Of a stretch of DNA of 64,000 nucleotides, positions 18,694-27,507 are shown one piece after another (the first letter of the stretch is position 1; each line of letters begins with the position of its first letter). Source of the DNA: PALSA-693 sp963781155 (GTDB lineage: Bacteria > Actinomycetota > Acidimicrobiia > Acidimicrobiales > Palsa-688); NCBI GenBank assembly GCA_963781155.1, contig CAWAEC010000006.1, positions 434,001 through 498,000 of the forward strand. The letters run 5' to 3'. The notes under the pieces are model-generated. The model did no database searches. It saw nothing but the letters and a program-made list of their open reading frames with translations, and was not told the origin of the DNA. The translations under genes were made by a program, and so were the position numbers.

Positions 18694-19632
18694 GTGATTG
18701 CTGTCATTATCGCTATCGCTGTCATCCTGGTCGTGGGGTTCGCCGCCGCGGTGGGCTCGATCCGGATCGTGCGTGAATACCAGCGGGTGGTGTTGTTTCG
18801 GCTTGGCCGCTCGAGCGGTGTCCGTGGTCCTGGTCTGGTCGTCATCAACCCCATCACCGATCGGGTCACCATGGTCGATCTGAGGGAGCAGTTTCTCGAG
18901 GTCCCCCATCAGGTGGCCATCACGGCAGACAACGCTTCGATCGCCATCGATTTTATCATTTTCACCAAGGTGTTCGACCCGGTGATGTCCGTCCTCGCCG
19001 TCAACGACTTCCGTGGTGCGGCCCTCAAGGTGGCTGCCACGACCCTGCGGGCCGTGGTCGGCGACATGAGCCTCGACGAGGTCCTCTCCAAGCGGGAGGA
19101 GATGAACAACACGCTGCGCTTCAAGCTCGACGACGTCACTGAACGCTGGGGAGTGAAGGTCACCAACGTCGAGGTCCGGGAAATCAATCCTCCGCCCGGC
19201 GTCCTGGAGGCCATGACCCGTCAGATGTCCGCGGAACGAACCCGCCGTGCCGTGGTGACCGAAGCCGAGGGCACCAAGCAGGCCGCCATTACCGTGGCCG
19301 AGGGCCAAAAGCAGTCTGCCATCCTGGCTGCCGAGGGCGACCGCCAGGCCGCCATCGTCCAGGCCGAAGGTTACGCCTCTGCTCTCGAGCAGATTCACCA
19401 GGCGGCCAGTGGCCTCGATCCGAACACCATGACGCTGCAGTACCTCGATGCCCTCAAGAAACTGGGTGCGTCACCTGCGACGAAGTTTGTGGTGCCGGTG
19501 GAGCTGTCCCGACTGCTGACCGGGGTCGCGGGTTCGGTGAGCCAATCGTTTGCCGACGGCACGGAAACCAACGGCCACGTCGATGTGGCATCCGCGCCTC
19601 AGCCGCAACTCGACGGCGCGCCCGAAGCCTGA
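18694..19632 (+). CDS. SPFH/stomatin (slipin) family protein
   Basis: Membrane-anchored prohibitin/stomatin homologue, 312 residues. One N-terminal helix (IAVIIAIAVILVVGFAAAVG) leads into the SPFH domain: IVREYQRVVLFRLGRSSGVRGPGLVVI, DLREQFLEVPHQVAITADNASI, KVTNVEVREINPPPGVLEAM. The C-terminal part is an alanine/glutamate-rich coiled coil (TEAEGTKQAAITVAEGQKQS...), needed for oligomerisation, and an unstructured tail. The GTG start has AAGGAG about 9 nt upstream. Operon partner of the NfeD protein. Confidence 0.92.
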   Translation: MIAVIIAIAVILVVGFAAAVGSIRIVREYQRVVLFRLGRSSGVRGPGLVVINPITDRVTMVDLREQFLEVPHQVAITADNASIAIDFIIFTKVFDPVMSVLAVNDFRGAALKVAATTLRAVVGDMSLDEVLSKREEMNNTLRFKLDDVTERWGVKVTNVEVREINPPPGVLEAMTRQMSAERTRRAVVTEAEGTKQAAITVAEGQKQSAILAAEGDRQAAIVQAEGYASALEQIHQAASGLDPNTMTLQYLDALKKLGASPATKFVVPVELSRLLTGVAGSVSQSFADGTETNGHVDVASAPQPQLDGAPEA

Positions 19633-19638
19633 TCGTTG

Positions 19639-20793
19639 TCAGGCTCGCTGCCAGTCCTTCCACACCGGGTCGTAGCCGGCGGACCGCAAGGCCTGCGCGA
19701 CCTCGACGGGACTGCGCGTGTCCGAGATGGCGAACTGCGGTTCGGCGTCACTCTCTGAGGCGTAGCCCCCAGGCTCGGTGTGCGACCCCGCGGACATGGT
19801 CGTCACGCCGAGGGGGACCAGGGCGTCGCGGAACGCGGCCGGTTCCCGGGTGGACAGGCTGATACCGACATCGGGCAGGCCCACGCGCAAGGCGCAGATC
19901 AGCTGCACGAAATCGCGATCCGGTAGCGGGTCGGCGGGCTCGTAGCCGCCCGCGGCCGGCCGCAGGCGCGGCACGGCGACGCTGACATCGCAACGCCACC
20001 ACCGCCGCATGAGGGCCCGGGCGTGTGCGGCGAGGGCGATCGCCTCGACGCGCCAGTCGGCGTGCAGGCCGAGCAGCGCGCCGATCGCCAGGCGGCGCAT
20101 ACCGGCCTCCGCGGCCCGGTCCGGTGCTGCCAGGCGCCAGGCGTAGTTGCGCTTTTTGCCCTTCAAGTGGACTGCCGCGTAGGTGGCCGGATCGTACGCC
20201 TCCTGGTATACGGTGACGCCGTCGCATCCGGCGGCCAGCAGCCGGCGATAGGTGTCGGTGTCCCACACCTGCACCTCGATTCCCACCTGGGCGAAGCCGC
20301 CGGACACGGCTCGGACGCAATCGACCAGATAGTCGCGGTTGACGATGCGGGCGTGTTCGCCGGCGACGAGCAACAGGTGACGAAACCCCCGGCGGTGCAG
20401 CTCTTCGGCCTCGGTTGCCACTTCGGCGACGGAGAGGGTGCGGCGGGCAATGTCGTTGCCGGCGGAGAAGCCACAGTAGGTGCACGTGGACACGCACTCA
20501 TTCGACAGATACAGGGGCGCAAAGAGCCGTACCGTCCGTCCGAACCGGGCCAGCGTCACCCGGTTGGCGGCCTGAGCCAGGTCCTCGAGGCGGCCTGCGG
20601 CGGCGGGGGAAAGAAGGGCGGCCAGGTCCGGCAGGCCCGGGTGGGGGCGGTTGAGGGCCCGCTCGACGTCGGCGTCCGTTGCGCGAGCCGCGATCTCCCG
20701 CAGGGCGGCCACGTCGGTGCCCACCACGTCTGCGGCCGCGGTCCCATCCGGCACCCGGTCCGGGCGGGACTCGAGGGTGACCGGCGTCGCCAT
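19639..20793 (-). CDS. thiH: 2-iminoacetate synthase ThiH (tyrosine lyase, radical SAM)
   Basis: Cleaves tyrosine to dehydroglycine for the thiazole ring of thiamine. The radical SAM motif C-x3-C-x2-C is in ECVSTCTYCGFSAGND; LLVAGEHARIVN and EVQVWDTDTYRRL fit the family, as do VYQEAYDPATYAAVHLKGKKRNY and the C-terminal TTMSAGSHTEPGGY. 384 residues, normal. Its ATG overlaps the thiG stop (TGATG), giving a thiG-thiH operon under the TPP riboswitch. ThiH needs strict protection of its cluster from oxygen; most aerobic actinobacteria use the glycine oxidase ThiO instead. Confidence 0.93.
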   Translation of the reverse strand: MATPVTLESRPDRVPDGTAAADVVGTDVAALREIAARATDADVERALNRPHPGLPDLAALLSPAAAGRLEDLAQAANRVTLARFGRTVRLFAPLYLSNECVSTCTYCGFSAGNDIARRTLSVAEVATEAEELHRRGFRHLLLVAGEHARIVNRDYLVDCVRAVSGGFAQVGIEVQVWDTDTYRRLLAAGCDGVTVYQEAYDPATYAAVHLKGKKRNYAWRLAAPDRAAEAGMRRLAIGALLGLHADWRVEAIALAAHARALMRRWWRCDVSVAVPRLRPAAGGYEPADPLPDRDFVQLICALRVGLPDVGISLSTREPAAFRDALVPLGVTTMSAGSHTEPGGYASESDAEPQFAISDTRSPVEVAQALRSAGYDPVWKDWQRA

Positions 20794-21572
20794 CACGCCA
20801 GGAAACCCGTGAGAGGCGAGGACGCGGCCGCGACCCGTTGACCGACCGGCAGACCGGCCAGGCGGCCGGCCCGTCCGGCCTCGACGGCCAGCCGGAACGC
20901 CCGCGCCATGCCGCCCGGATCGCCCGCCGTGCCGATCGCGGTGTTTACCAGCACGGCGTCGGCGCCGAGTTCGAGGGCTTCGGCGGCATGACTCGGCGCG
21001 CCCAGGCCGGCGTCCACCACGACGGGGACGGTGGCTTGCTCGACGATGATTTCGAGGGCGCCGCGGGTGCGCAGCCCCTGGTTGGAACCGATCCAGGACC
21101 CGAGAGGCATGACGGTGGCACATCCGGTCTCTTCCAGGTGCTTGCACAGGACCGGGTCGGCGGGGCAGTACGGCAGGACGGTGAAACCCTCTTGGCAGAG
21201 GCGATCCGCGGCTCGCAACGTCTCCACTGGATCCGGCAGGAGATAGCGGGGGTCGGGCGTGATTTCCAGCTTGATCCATGCAGGCAGACCCGCGGCCCGG
21301 GCCAGCCGGGCCAGCCGCACGGCTTCGTCGGCGTCGAGCGCTCCCGATGTGTTCGTCAGGAGGAGCACCGTGTCGGGGATGGCATCGAGGATGTCCTCCT
21401 CCGCGGTGGGGTCGATGCGCCGCAGGGCGACGGTGACGATCTCGGTCTCGCTGGCGGCGATGGCCTCCGCCAGCGCCCGCGGGGACGGGAACTTCCCGGT
21501 ACCGAGGAACAGCCGGGACCGGAACGTGCGGTCTGCGATGACCAGTTCATCGTCGGGGATCGTGTCGGTCAT
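20793..21572 (-). CDS. thiG: Thiazole synthase ThiG
   Basis: Forms the thiazole phosphate of thiamine from DXP, dehydroglycine and ThiS-thiocarboxylate. 259 residues with the family blocks FRSRLFLGTGKFPSP, ETEIVTVALRR, LLTNTSGALDADEAVRLARLAR, WIKLEI (the imine-forming lysine), VLPYCPADPVLCKHLEETGCATVMPLGSWIGSNQG and VVVDAGLGAPSHAAEALELGADAVLVNTAI. Start ATG 21572 with GGAG 8-9 nt upstream, inside the riboswitch. No thiS is in the window. Confidence 0.96.
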   Translation of the reverse strand: MTDTIPDDELVIADRTFRSRLFLGTGKFPSPRALAEAIAASETEIVTVALRRIDPTAEEDILDAIPDTVLLLTNTSGALDADEAVRLARLARAAGLPAWIKLEITPDPRYLLPDPVETLRAADRLCQEGFTVLPYCPADPVLCKHLEETGCATVMPLGSWIGSNQGLRTRGALEIIVEQATVPVVVDAGLGAPSHAAEALELGADAVLVNTAIGTAGDPGGMARAFRLAVEAGRAGRLAGLPVGQRVAAASSPLTGFLA

Positions 21573-21578
21573 GTTCGT

Positions 21579-21672
21579 GCGCTCCCTGGCCCGCGTTACC
21601 GGGCCGGTCGAAGATGAGGGTCGCCGGCCGCGTAGCCAACCTCTCAGCCCGGTGTCGCCGAGCTCCCCTGCG
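21579..21672 (-). promoter_or_regulatory. TPP riboswitch (THI element) controlling thiG-thiH
   Basis: On the minus strand the region holds GCAGGGGAGC, then CGGGCTGAGAGG (the conserved CUGAGA; plus-strand 21641-21647), GACCCT, and the pyrophosphate-sensor half CCCGGTAACGCGGGCCAGGGAGC, resembling the consensus CCGGGUAAUGCCGGCGAAGGGAG. The first and last segments can pair as P1. The last GGGAG is also the only Shine-Dalgarno candidate of thiG, suggesting control at translation initiation. Identified by eye; a covariance search would settle it. Confidence 0.8.
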
Positions 21673-21731
21673 TCTCTGTCAGGGCCTCAGCCTACTGACC
21701 GCTCCGTCCTCCCGAGGACCTACATTGGACT

Positions 21732-23153
21732 TTGGCCTTAGAGGAGGTGGTCCACACGGCCGAGGAGTTCGATGTCGTGATCATCGGCGGCGGTCCTGCC
21801 GGCTACGCGGCCGCGCTGCGCGGCGGGCTGGCGGGTCTCAATATCGCGGTGGTCGAGAAGGAGAAGGTCGGAGGGACCTGTCTGCATCGCGGCTGCATCC
21901 CGGCGAAGGAATTTCTCGAGACGGCATCCGTGTACCGGACGGTCACCGGCGCGAAGGAATTCGGGATCGCCGTGGATCCTCCGTCGATCGAGTTCGCCCA
22001 ATCCCAGGCTCGCAAGCAGAAGGTCGTCGATCAACTGTGGAGAGGGCTGCAAGGCTTGATGAAGAAGCGGAAGGTCACGACGTTCATCGGCACGGGCACC
22101 CTCGGTCCTGATCATGTGGTGCGGGTCGACGATGACGCCGAGCTGGTCGGCCGGTACGTCATCCTGGCGTCCGGTTCGGTGCCGCGCAGCATTCCGGGGT
22201 TTGAGGTCGACGGGGAGCTGGTCCTGACTTCCGATGAGGTGCTCGACCTGGAACGGTTGCCAGCGTCTGCCGTGGTGATCGGCGCCGGCGCCATCGGCTG
22301 CGAGTTCGCGTCGATGCTGTCCGATCTCGGCACCCAGGTGACGGTGCTCGAAGCCTTGCCGAAGATACTGCCCGGTTGTGACAACGATGTGGCGGACGTG
22401 GTGCTGCGGTCGTTCAAGAAGCGCGGCATCACCGTGCGGACGGGCGTCATCGTCAGTGGACACACACCGAGCGAAGATGGTCGCTCCACGACCGTCCATT
22501 TCGGCGACGGCGAGAACGTGACCGTGGAGGCGGTCGTGATCTCCGTGGGCCGGCGGCCGCTATCGGACAACCTGGGACTGGATGGAACCAAGGTTCGGGT
22601 CGACCCCCGCGGATTTGTCGAGGTCGACGAGTACATGCAGACCGGTGAGCCAGGGGTATTCGCGGCCGGGGACCTCGTCGGCACGCCGGCGCTGGCACAT
22701 GTGGGCTTCGCCGAGGCCATCGTCATCATCGATCAGATCCTGGGCGACCCGGTGGTTCCCGTCGACTACAGCAAGGTGCCCTGGTGTATCTACTGCCACC
22801 CGGAGGTGGCCTTTGCCGGGTTGTCCGAAGAGGCCGCGCTGGATGCTGGTTTCGAAGTGGTTACCAAGAAGGATCCCTACGGCGGCAACGGGCGGGCCCT
22901 CATAGTCGGAGAGCCGGAGGGCCTGGTGAAGGTCATCTGCGAGAAGAATCCCGACGGCGGGGCCGGTCGGGTACTCGGGGTGCACATGGTCGGTCCCTGG
23001 GTCACCGAGCAGCTCGGGCAGGCCTACCTGTCGGTCAACTGGGAGGCCACTCCGGCCGAGGTTGCGCAGTACATCCAGCCCCACCCGACGCTGTCGGAGA
23101 CTTTCGGCGAGACCATGCTCGCCCTCACCGGAAGGGGTCTGCACGTTGGCTGA
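21732..23153 (+). CDS. lpdA: Dihydrolipoyl dehydrogenase (E3)
   Basis: FAD enzyme that reoxidises dihydrolipoyl groups of 2-oxoacid dehydrogenase complexes. FAD motif DVVIIGGGPAGYAAA, redox disulfide C50-x4-C55 (GGTCLHRGCIPAKE), NAD motif VVIGAGAIGCEFASML, FAD motif TGEPGVFAAGD and the C-terminal active-site HPTLSETFGE (H451, E456). 473 residues. The start is uncertain: TTG 21732 lies 5 nt after a TACATT -10 element (leaderless), GTG 21747 is an alternative; a GAGGAGG at 21741 has no start codon at proper distance. Divergent from thiG; first gene of lpdA-E2-lipB-lipA. Confidence 0.93.
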   Translation: MALEEVVHTAEEFDVVIIGGGPAGYAAALRGGLAGLNIAVVEKEKVGGTCLHRGCIPAKEFLETASVYRTVTGAKEFGIAVDPPSIEFAQSQARKQKVVDQLWRGLQGLMKKRKVTTFIGTGTLGPDHVVRVDDDAELVGRYVILASGSVPRSIPGFEVDGELVLTSDEVLDLERLPASAVVIGAGAIGCEFASMLSDLGTQVTVLEALPKILPGCDNDVADVVLRSFKKRGITVRTGVIVSGHTPSEDGRSTTVHFGDGENVTVEAVVISVGRRPLSDNLGLDGTKVRVDPRGFVEVDEYMQTGEPGVFAAGDLVGTPALAHVGFAEAIVIIDQILGDPVVPVDYSKVPWCIYCHPEVAFAGLSEEAALDAGFEVVTKKDPYGGNGRALIVGEPEGLVKVICEKNPDGGAGRVLGVHMVGPWVTEQLGQAYLSVNWEATPAEVAQYIQPHPTLSETFGETMLALTGRGLHVG

Positions 23154-24630
23154 CATCACGATGCCCCAACTGGGGGAGACCGTCACCGAAGGCACGATCA
23201 CCCGGTGGATGAAGCAGGTTGGCGAGCCCGTGGCCGAGGACGAGGTGTTGTTCGAGGTCTCCACCGACAAGGTGGACTCCGAGGTTCCGTCCCCAGTGGC
23301 CGGCGTGCTCGCCGAGATCCTCGTACCCGAAGGCGACACCGTAGACGTGGGGACGCGACTGGCCGTCATCTCGGATGGATCACAGGCCGGGGCGCCGGCT
23401 CCGGCTGCGAGCGCGGCCGTCGAGGCGGATTCGTCCGGCCAGCCCGAGGTAGCCACTGAACCGGAGCCGGTCCGGGCGCCTGTGGCTGAGGAGCCGGCGG
23501 AGGTCCGGCCAGATGGGGAGCCTCCAGTCGAAGTGCCGGCAGCCGAGGCGCCCGCTCCCCGGCCTGTCCCCGCTGCCGAGCCCGAGCCGGTCCCCGCGGC
23601 CGCCGCCGCAGTCGCGGCCGTCCCTCCGGGCGAGGGCAGCGCCAGTGGGCGCGTGCTGTCTCCGGTGGTACGCCGTTTGATCGCCGAGCACGATCTCGAC
23701 CCCGCCCAGATCGAGGGGACCGGCGCGGGTGGGCGCATAACCCGGTCGGATGTACTGGCCTTGATCGACCGCCGCAACGGAGGTGCGGTCCGGACCGTGC
23801 CGCAGCCGGCGTCGGCTCCGGCACCACCGGCGGCTCCGGCTCGTGCTCCCGGACCGGCGGCACCCGCGGCAACTCCGGCGCCGGAATCACCCCCGGTCGT
23901 GGTGGCGGCCGGCGGCGAGCGCGACACGATCGTGCCGTTCACCAATATCCGCCGGCGCACCGCCGAGCACATGGTGCGCTCCAAGCACACGTCCGCCCAC
24001 ACGATGGTGGCGTTCGAGGTCGACTACTCCGGCGTCGAGCGGGTGCGCCATGCCGAGAAGGACAAGTTCCGCCAGGCAGAGGGATTCGGGCTCACGTACC
24101 TGCCGTTCGTGACTCGGGCCGTGGTTGACGCCCTGGCCGAGTTCCCGAATGTCAACAGTTCGGTCGGTGAGGACGAGCTGATCGTGCACCACGACCTCAA
24201 CATCGGCATCGCCGTCGACCTTGACTTCGAGGGGCTGCTGGTGCCGGTGATCCACCAGGCCGACGGGAAGCGGTTGCGGGCCCTCGCCCGAGAGATCTCG
24301 GCGTTGGCCGGCAAGGCTCGCGCCAAGCGGCTGACGATGGATGACATCTCGGGCGGTACTTTTACCATTACCAACGCTGGCCCGTTCGGCACGTTCGTGA
24401 CCGTGCCGGTGATCAATCAGCCGCAGGTGGCGATCCTTTCGACCGACGGGGTTCGCAAACGGCCCGTAGCCATCGAGTTGCCGGACGGTTCCGACGGAAT
24501 CGCCGTGCACCCGGTTGGCAACCTGGTGCTCTCATGGGACCATCGGGCATTCGACGGGGCCTACGCGGCCGCCTTCGTGGGGGCCATCAAGAAGATCATC
24601 GAGACCCGGGACTGGTCCGCAGAACTGTGA
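23146..24630 (+). CDS. sucB: Dihydrolipoamide acyltransferase, E2 component of a 2-oxoacid dehydrogenase complex
   Basis: Core acyltransferase of 494 residues: one lipoyl domain (1-80, lipoyl-lysine K42 in VSTDKVDSEVP), a long Ala/Pro/Glu-rich linker, the E3/E1-binding domain (SPVVRRLIAEHDLDPAQIEG then GAGGRITRSDV), a second Ala/Pro linker and the catalytic domain with the active site DHRAFDG (H466, D470). The TTG start at 23146 overlaps the lpdA stop by 8 nt and has GGAAGGGG upstream. Actinobacterial E2 proteins of this type are annotated SucB but serve pyruvate and/or 2-oxoglutarate complexes; with aceE in the window, pyruvate is likely. Its stop overlaps lipB (GTGA). Confidence 0.92.
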   Translation: MADITMPQLGETVTEGTITRWMKQVGEPVAEDEVLFEVSTDKVDSEVPSPVAGVLAEILVPEGDTVDVGTRLAVISDGSQAGAPAPAASAAVEADSSGQPEVATEPEPVRAPVAEEPAEVRPDGEPPVEVPAAEAPAPRPVPAAEPEPVPAAAAAVAAVPPGEGSASGRVLSPVVRRLIAEHDLDPAQIEGTGAGGRITRSDVLALIDRRNGGAVRTVPQPASAPAPPAAPARAPGPAAPAATPAPESPPVVVAAGGERDTIVPFTNIRRRTAEHMVRSKHTSAHTMVAFEVDYSGVERVRHAEKDKFRQAEGFGLTYLPFVTRAVVDALAEFPNVNSSVGEDELIVHHDLNIGIAVDLDFEGLLVPVIHQADGKRLRALAREISALAGKARAKRLTMDDISGGTFTITNAGPFGTFVTVPVINQPQVAILSTDGVRKRPVAIELPDGSDGIAVHPVGNLVLSWDHRAFDGAYAAAFVGAIKKIIETRDWSAEL

Positions 24631-25350
24631 CGGACGTGCTGCGAGCCCGCTGGTTGGGCCGGGTTCGTTATCAAGACCGCGCTGGCCCTCCAGCGGGGCC
24701 TGTGGTCGTCGGGACGCGACGATTGGTTGCTTCTCCTCGAGCACCCGCATGTGTACACGCTCGGGGTGCGGGCCAAGCCGGAGCACGTCCTGGTCGACCC
24801 CGCTTCGGTCGGCGCCGACCTGGTGCGCAGCGACCGCGGCGGCGACGTCACCTATCATGGCCCCGGGCAACTGGTGGGCTACCCGATCATGGCCGTCCCG
24901 ATGGGGCCCAACGCGTCGCCCTGCCACGTGCATCGCATCGAACAGCTGGTCATCGAGACGCTCGCCGACCTGGGGCTCCCGAACGCCGGGCGTCTCCAAG
25001 GTTTTCCTGGCGTCTGGGTCGACCCCGCCGGGCCCAACCCGCGCAAGATCTGTGCCACGGGAGTCCGTGTGTCTCGGGGCCGTTCCATGCACGGTTTCGC
25101 GCTCAACGTCGCCCCCGACATGGAGTACTTCGGCCACATCGTCCCGTGCGGGATCGCTGACAAGCCCGTGACGTCGCTGGCCGCCGAAGGTATCGACGTG
25201 CCGATGTCCGTCGTCGTGGACCGGGTGGTCGGCCGGGCCCAGGCAGTCTGGGGTCACACCCGGGTCGACCGACAGGATGTCGCCTGGCGAGTCGCGCCGG
25301 AGGATCAGGCGCCGTTTACCCGCGGCGCCGGCCCGGGCCAACCGGTTCGC
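24627..25350 (+). CDS. lipB: Octanoyltransferase LipB (apparent frameshift near 24677; frame runs on into lipA)
   Basis: Transfers octanoyl from acyl carrier protein to E2 lipoyl domains. The GTG overlaps the E2 stop (GTGA). The first 17 residues (VTDVLRARWLGRVRYQD) are in one frame; the remainder (ALALQRGLWSSGRDDWLLLLEH) needs removal of one C in CAAGACCGCGC near 24677. Family motifs follow: RGGDVTYHGPGQLVGYP, the lysine region NPRKICATGVRVSRGRSMHGFALN, and HIVPCGIADKPVTSL with the catalytic Cys. There is no stop codon before the lipA domain: the frame continues uninterrupted, so the end given here is a domain boundary. Either a LipB-LipA fusion or another indel. Confidence 0.85.
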
Positions 25351-26274
25351 ATGCTCGACCGGCGTCTGGCCGAGGCTGGAGTTGATCCCTCCGCCGGAGT
25401 GCACTTCAGGGAACGCAAACCGGAGTGGCTGCGGGTGAAAGCTCGTATGGGCGAGGAGTACCGGTCGTTGCGCCGCACGATGCGGCAGCTGGACCTGGTG
25501 ACGGTCTGCGAGGAGGCCGGCTGCCCCAATATTTACGAGTGCTGGGCGGACGGTACGGCCACTTTCATGATCAACGGCGATCGCTGTACCCGGGCGTGCG
25601 GCTTCTGCCTGGTGGACACGCGCAAGCCCCTGCCTCCCGATCCAGAAGAGCCCGGACGTGTCGCCGAGGCCGTGACCCGGTTGGGACTCGCCCACGCGGT
25701 CGTGACCACCGTCGCGAGAGACGACCTGGCAGACGGCGGCGCCGGCGGCTTTGCCGCCACCGTCGCCGCTATCCGGGCGCGGGCGCCCGGGACCGCCGTC
25801 GAGTTGCTCATTTCCGATTGCAAGGGCGACCCCGCCGCGCTGCAGACGATCTTCGAGGCAAAGCCAGATGTGCTCAATCACAACGTCGAGACGGTCGCCC
25901 GCCTGCAACGAGCGGTGCGCCCATCGGCGTCCTACGCCCGCAGCCTGGCCGTCCTGGCCCGGGCCAAAGCGGCCGGCCTTCTTACCAAATCGGGTTTAAT
26001 CGTGGGCATGGGGGAGTCTGTTGAGGAGGTGGTGTCGACGCTGGCCGACCTTCGTGGCGTGGGTGTCGACATCGTCACGATCGGCCAGTATCTGCGACCG
26101 ACGTCGCACCACCTGCCGGTGGTCCGTTGGTGGAAGCCCGAGGAATTCCGTCAGGTGGCGGCCCTCGGGGAGGCCATGGGCATCCCCCATGTGGAGGCGT
26201 CACCATTGACCCGATCCAGTTATCACGCTCGGCAGGCGGCGACGGCCGCGACAGCCGATCCCGGTGTTCCCTAG
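25351..26274 (+). CDS. lipA: Lipoyl synthase LipA
   Basis: Radical SAM enzyme inserting two sulfurs into octanoyl groups. Both clusters are encoded: the auxiliary C-x4-C-x5-C (CEEAGCPNIYEC) and the radical SAM C-x3-C-x2-C (CTRACGFC), plus the C-terminal RSSYHA motif whose serine ligates the auxiliary cluster. ERKPEWLRVKARMGEEY is the usual N-terminal block. From ATG 25351 the length is 307 residues, normal for LipA, but there is no ribosome binding site before this ATG and the frame is continuous with lipB, so it may be translated only as a fusion. Confidence 0.92.
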   Translation: MLDRRLAEAGVDPSAGVHFRERKPEWLRVKARMGEEYRSLRRTMRQLDLVTVCEEAGCPNIYECWADGTATFMINGDRCTRACGFCLVDTRKPLPPDPEEPGRVAEAVTRLGLAHAVVTTVARDDLADGGAGGFAATVAAIRARAPGTAVELLISDCKGDPAALQTIFEAKPDVLNHNVETVARLQRAVRPSASYARSLAVLARAKAAGLLTKSGLIVGMGESVEEVVSTLADLRGVGVDIVTIGQYLRPTSHHLPVVRWWKPEEFRQVAALGEAMGIPHVEASPLTRSSYHARQAATAATADPGVP

Positions 26275-26291
26275 GAGGTGGGTTCCTTCTC

Positions 26292-27398
26292 ATGAATATC
26301 AAGGAGGCCCGGCGGGGCCGCTTCGACCGAGTTCGGGAGCGGATGGCCGAACTGGACGTGGACGCCGTTCTCCTCTCGCTCGGCGCGGACCTGCCGTGGC
26401 TCACCGGGTATGACGCTTTATCCCTCGAGCGGATCACCATGCTCGTCCTGCCCGTGGACGACAGCGCCACCCTGGTCGTGCCACGCCTGGAGGCGCCACG
26501 CGTCGAGGAACAACCCGACCTGTTCGCCATCCGGCCCTGGTCGGAGTATGAAGACCCACTGGACCTGGTTGCCGACCTGGTTGGCGGCCGGCGCCAGCTG
26601 GCCATATCGGATCGCACCTGGGCCACTTTTGTGCTCGGATTGCAAGGACGCTTGTCGGGTTCGGAGTGGCGGCCCTCCTCGGTGGTGACGGGACCCCTGC
26701 GGGCGATCAAGGACCCGGCGGAGATCGAGGCCCTCGCCGCGGCGTCTGCGGCCGCGGATCGGGTCGCGGCGCAGTTGCTCGCCGGGCAGATCCCCTTGAT
26801 CGGCCGCACCGAACGGGATGTTTCGCAGGACATCAGTCGCCGGCTCATCGACGAGGGGCACGAGCGGGTCAACTTCGCAATCGTGGGGAGCGGCCCCAAC
26901 GCGGCGAGCCCGCATCACGATGCCAGCAGCCGCGTGATCCGGCTTGGCGAGCCGGTGGTGTGCGACTTCGGCGGTGCGATGGAGGGTTACTGCTCCGATA
27001 TCACCCGCACGGTGTGGACCGGACCCCCTGATCGTGAGGCCGAGGACCTGTACCACCTTCTGCAGCGGGCCCAGGCCGCCGGTGTCGCGGCAGCGGTGGT
27101 CGGTGTCCCTTGCGAGGATGTGGACGGCACGGCGCGGGCCATCATCGCCGAGGGCGGGTACGCCGATGCGTTCATTCATCGCACCGGTCACGGCATCGGG
27201 CTAGAGGAGCACGAGGATCCGTACATCGTTGCGGGCAACACCGTCCCGCTGACGCCCGGTCACGCCTTCTCGGTGGAGCCCGGCATCTATCTGGCCGGTC
27301 GCTACGGCGCCCGTATCGAGGACATCGTGGTGGCTGCCGTGGGGGGGCCTCGGGCGCTCAACCACGTCAGTCACGATTTGACCGTCGTAGAGGTCTGA
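26292..27398 (+). CDS. M24 family metallopeptidase (Xaa-Pro aminopeptidase/dipeptidase type)
   Basis: Dinuclear-metal peptidase of the pita-bread fold, 368 residues. An N-terminal creatinase-like domain (1-135) precedes the catalytic domain with all five metal ligands: D225 (VCDFGG), D236 (YCSDITRT), H300 (HRTGHGIG), E329 (SVEPGIY), E343 (RIEDIV). Probable role: cleavage of peptides with proline in second position. AGGAGG lies about 13 nt before ATG 26292. It follows lipA by 17 nt and may be co-transcribed. Confidence 0.9.
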   Translation: MNIKEARRGRFDRVRERMAELDVDAVLLSLGADLPWLTGYDALSLERITMLVLPVDDSATLVVPRLEAPRVEEQPDLFAIRPWSEYEDPLDLVADLVGGRRQLAISDRTWATFVLGLQGRLSGSEWRPSSVVTGPLRAIKDPAEIEALAAASAAADRVAAQLLAGQIPLIGRTERDVSQDISRRLIDEGHERVNFAIVGSGPNAASPHHDASSRVIRLGEPVVCDFGGAMEGYCSDITRTVWTGPPDREAEDLYHLLQRAQAAGVAAAVVGVPCEDVDGTARAIIAEGGYADAFIHRTGHGIGLEEHEDPYIVAGNTVPLTPGHAFSVEPGIYLAGRYGARIEDIVVAAVGGPRALNHVSHDLTVVEV

Positions 27399-27507
27399 CG
27401 GTGGCCGGGGCCGGAGCCGGAGTCCGGCCCTCGCAGCCGCCCACCGGCGCCGCCGGCGCCGCCGTTCGGGCGGCCTTCCCGCTCTGTTTGCGGACGGCGC
27501 AGAGCTG

